DNA of 64,000 nucleotides from Prorocentrum cordatum (lineage: Eukaryota; Sar; Dinophyceae; Prorocentrales; Prorocentraceae), in the NCBI GenBank assembly GCA_963575745.1, contig CAUYUJ010017637.1:38501-102500 (forward strand). Reading direction: 5' to 3'. The position numbers and the translations under genes were made by a program. This document shows positions 63,910-64,000 of the stretch, piece after piece; position 1 is the stretch's first letter; each line of letters begins with the position of its first letter. Below the pieces are notes generated by a model. That model was not told the origin of the DNA, did not search any database, and saw only the letters and a list, made by a program, of their open reading frames with translations.

Positions 63910-64000
63910 CCTGGGAGGGGCATCGGGCGAGAATGATGTCGTGATGCGATTGGCTCAGGATGCGTTCCAAGATTTCCAGAGTTCCTCGTTTCTGGAAACC

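Overview
This window looks like nuclear DNA from a dinoflagellate. It is GC-rich and almost wholly made of microsatellites, minisatellites and dispersed repeats. Its retrotransposon proteins read like the copia-type elements common in dinoflagellate genomes. I see no bacterial operons, ribosome-binding sites, rRNA or convincing tRNA genes. The organism call is inference; I could not run a database search. Most long open frames here are translations of tandem repeats lacking stop codons (poly-Asp, poly-His, poly-Ser, Pro/Arg-rich) and are not annotated as genes.

Layout. 1-13.6 kb: microsatellites (GAC, AAC, CAG, ATC, CCT), 42-bp and 83-bp minisatellites, a small inverted-repeat (MITE-like) element at 8445-8636, a GC-rich Ala/Pro-coding island on the minus strand (about 10.4-11.95 kb) and a LINE reverse-transcriptase fragment at 12.5 kb. 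13.6-17.2 kb: copies of dispersed families that end in different minisatellites. 17.2-25.9 kb: a large array of 10-12 bp CCAAGAYGGC-type units, broken every 350-450 bp by an AT-richer spacer and every 1-2 kb by a conserved multi-hairpin module. A 1.4-kb terminal-inverted-repeat element with its own minisatellite sits inside it. 26-33 kb: GA/GGA/poly-A tracts, GTGTACACC satellite, a short array piece, a CGT tract, a Mutator-like MITE with 9-bp target duplication, and a 92-bp minisatellite. 33,209-39,551: a structurally complete but frameshifted Ty1/copia element on the minus strand (85-bp LTRs, 5-bp target duplication, primer binding site, gag, protease, integrase, RT, RNase H). 40.4-41.5 kb: a 72-bp minisatellite open on both strands. 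43.7-50.7 kb: the second large CCAAGAYGGC array with six more hairpin modules. 50.7-52.9 kb: a broken minus-strand multidomain ORF, probably a second retroelement family. 52.9-54.5 kb: ATC microsatellite. 57.6-62.5 kb: a nested cluster with a second, inverted copy of the TIR element and direct and inverted copies of a 0.7-1.1 kb composite repeat. 62.5-64 kb: a GC island with a possible PUF-type repeat and a 50-bp-armed inverted repeat.

I found no intact cellular gene. The coding-like islands with natural-looking codons (about 1.8, 10.4-11.9, 12.5, 33.5-39.4, 50.8-52.8, 54.5-54.8 and 62.5 kb) all read on the minus strand. That fits unidirectional gene arrangement, or one or more genes with repeat-filled introns, but neither is proven.

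The most unusual signal is the hairpin module, found 13 times at the joints of the CCAAGAYGGC arrays. It holds up to five consecutive stem-loops, including a UNCG-type tetraloop. The third stem changes sequence between copies in a base-pair-preserving way, and its left arm overlaps the right arm of the second stem.
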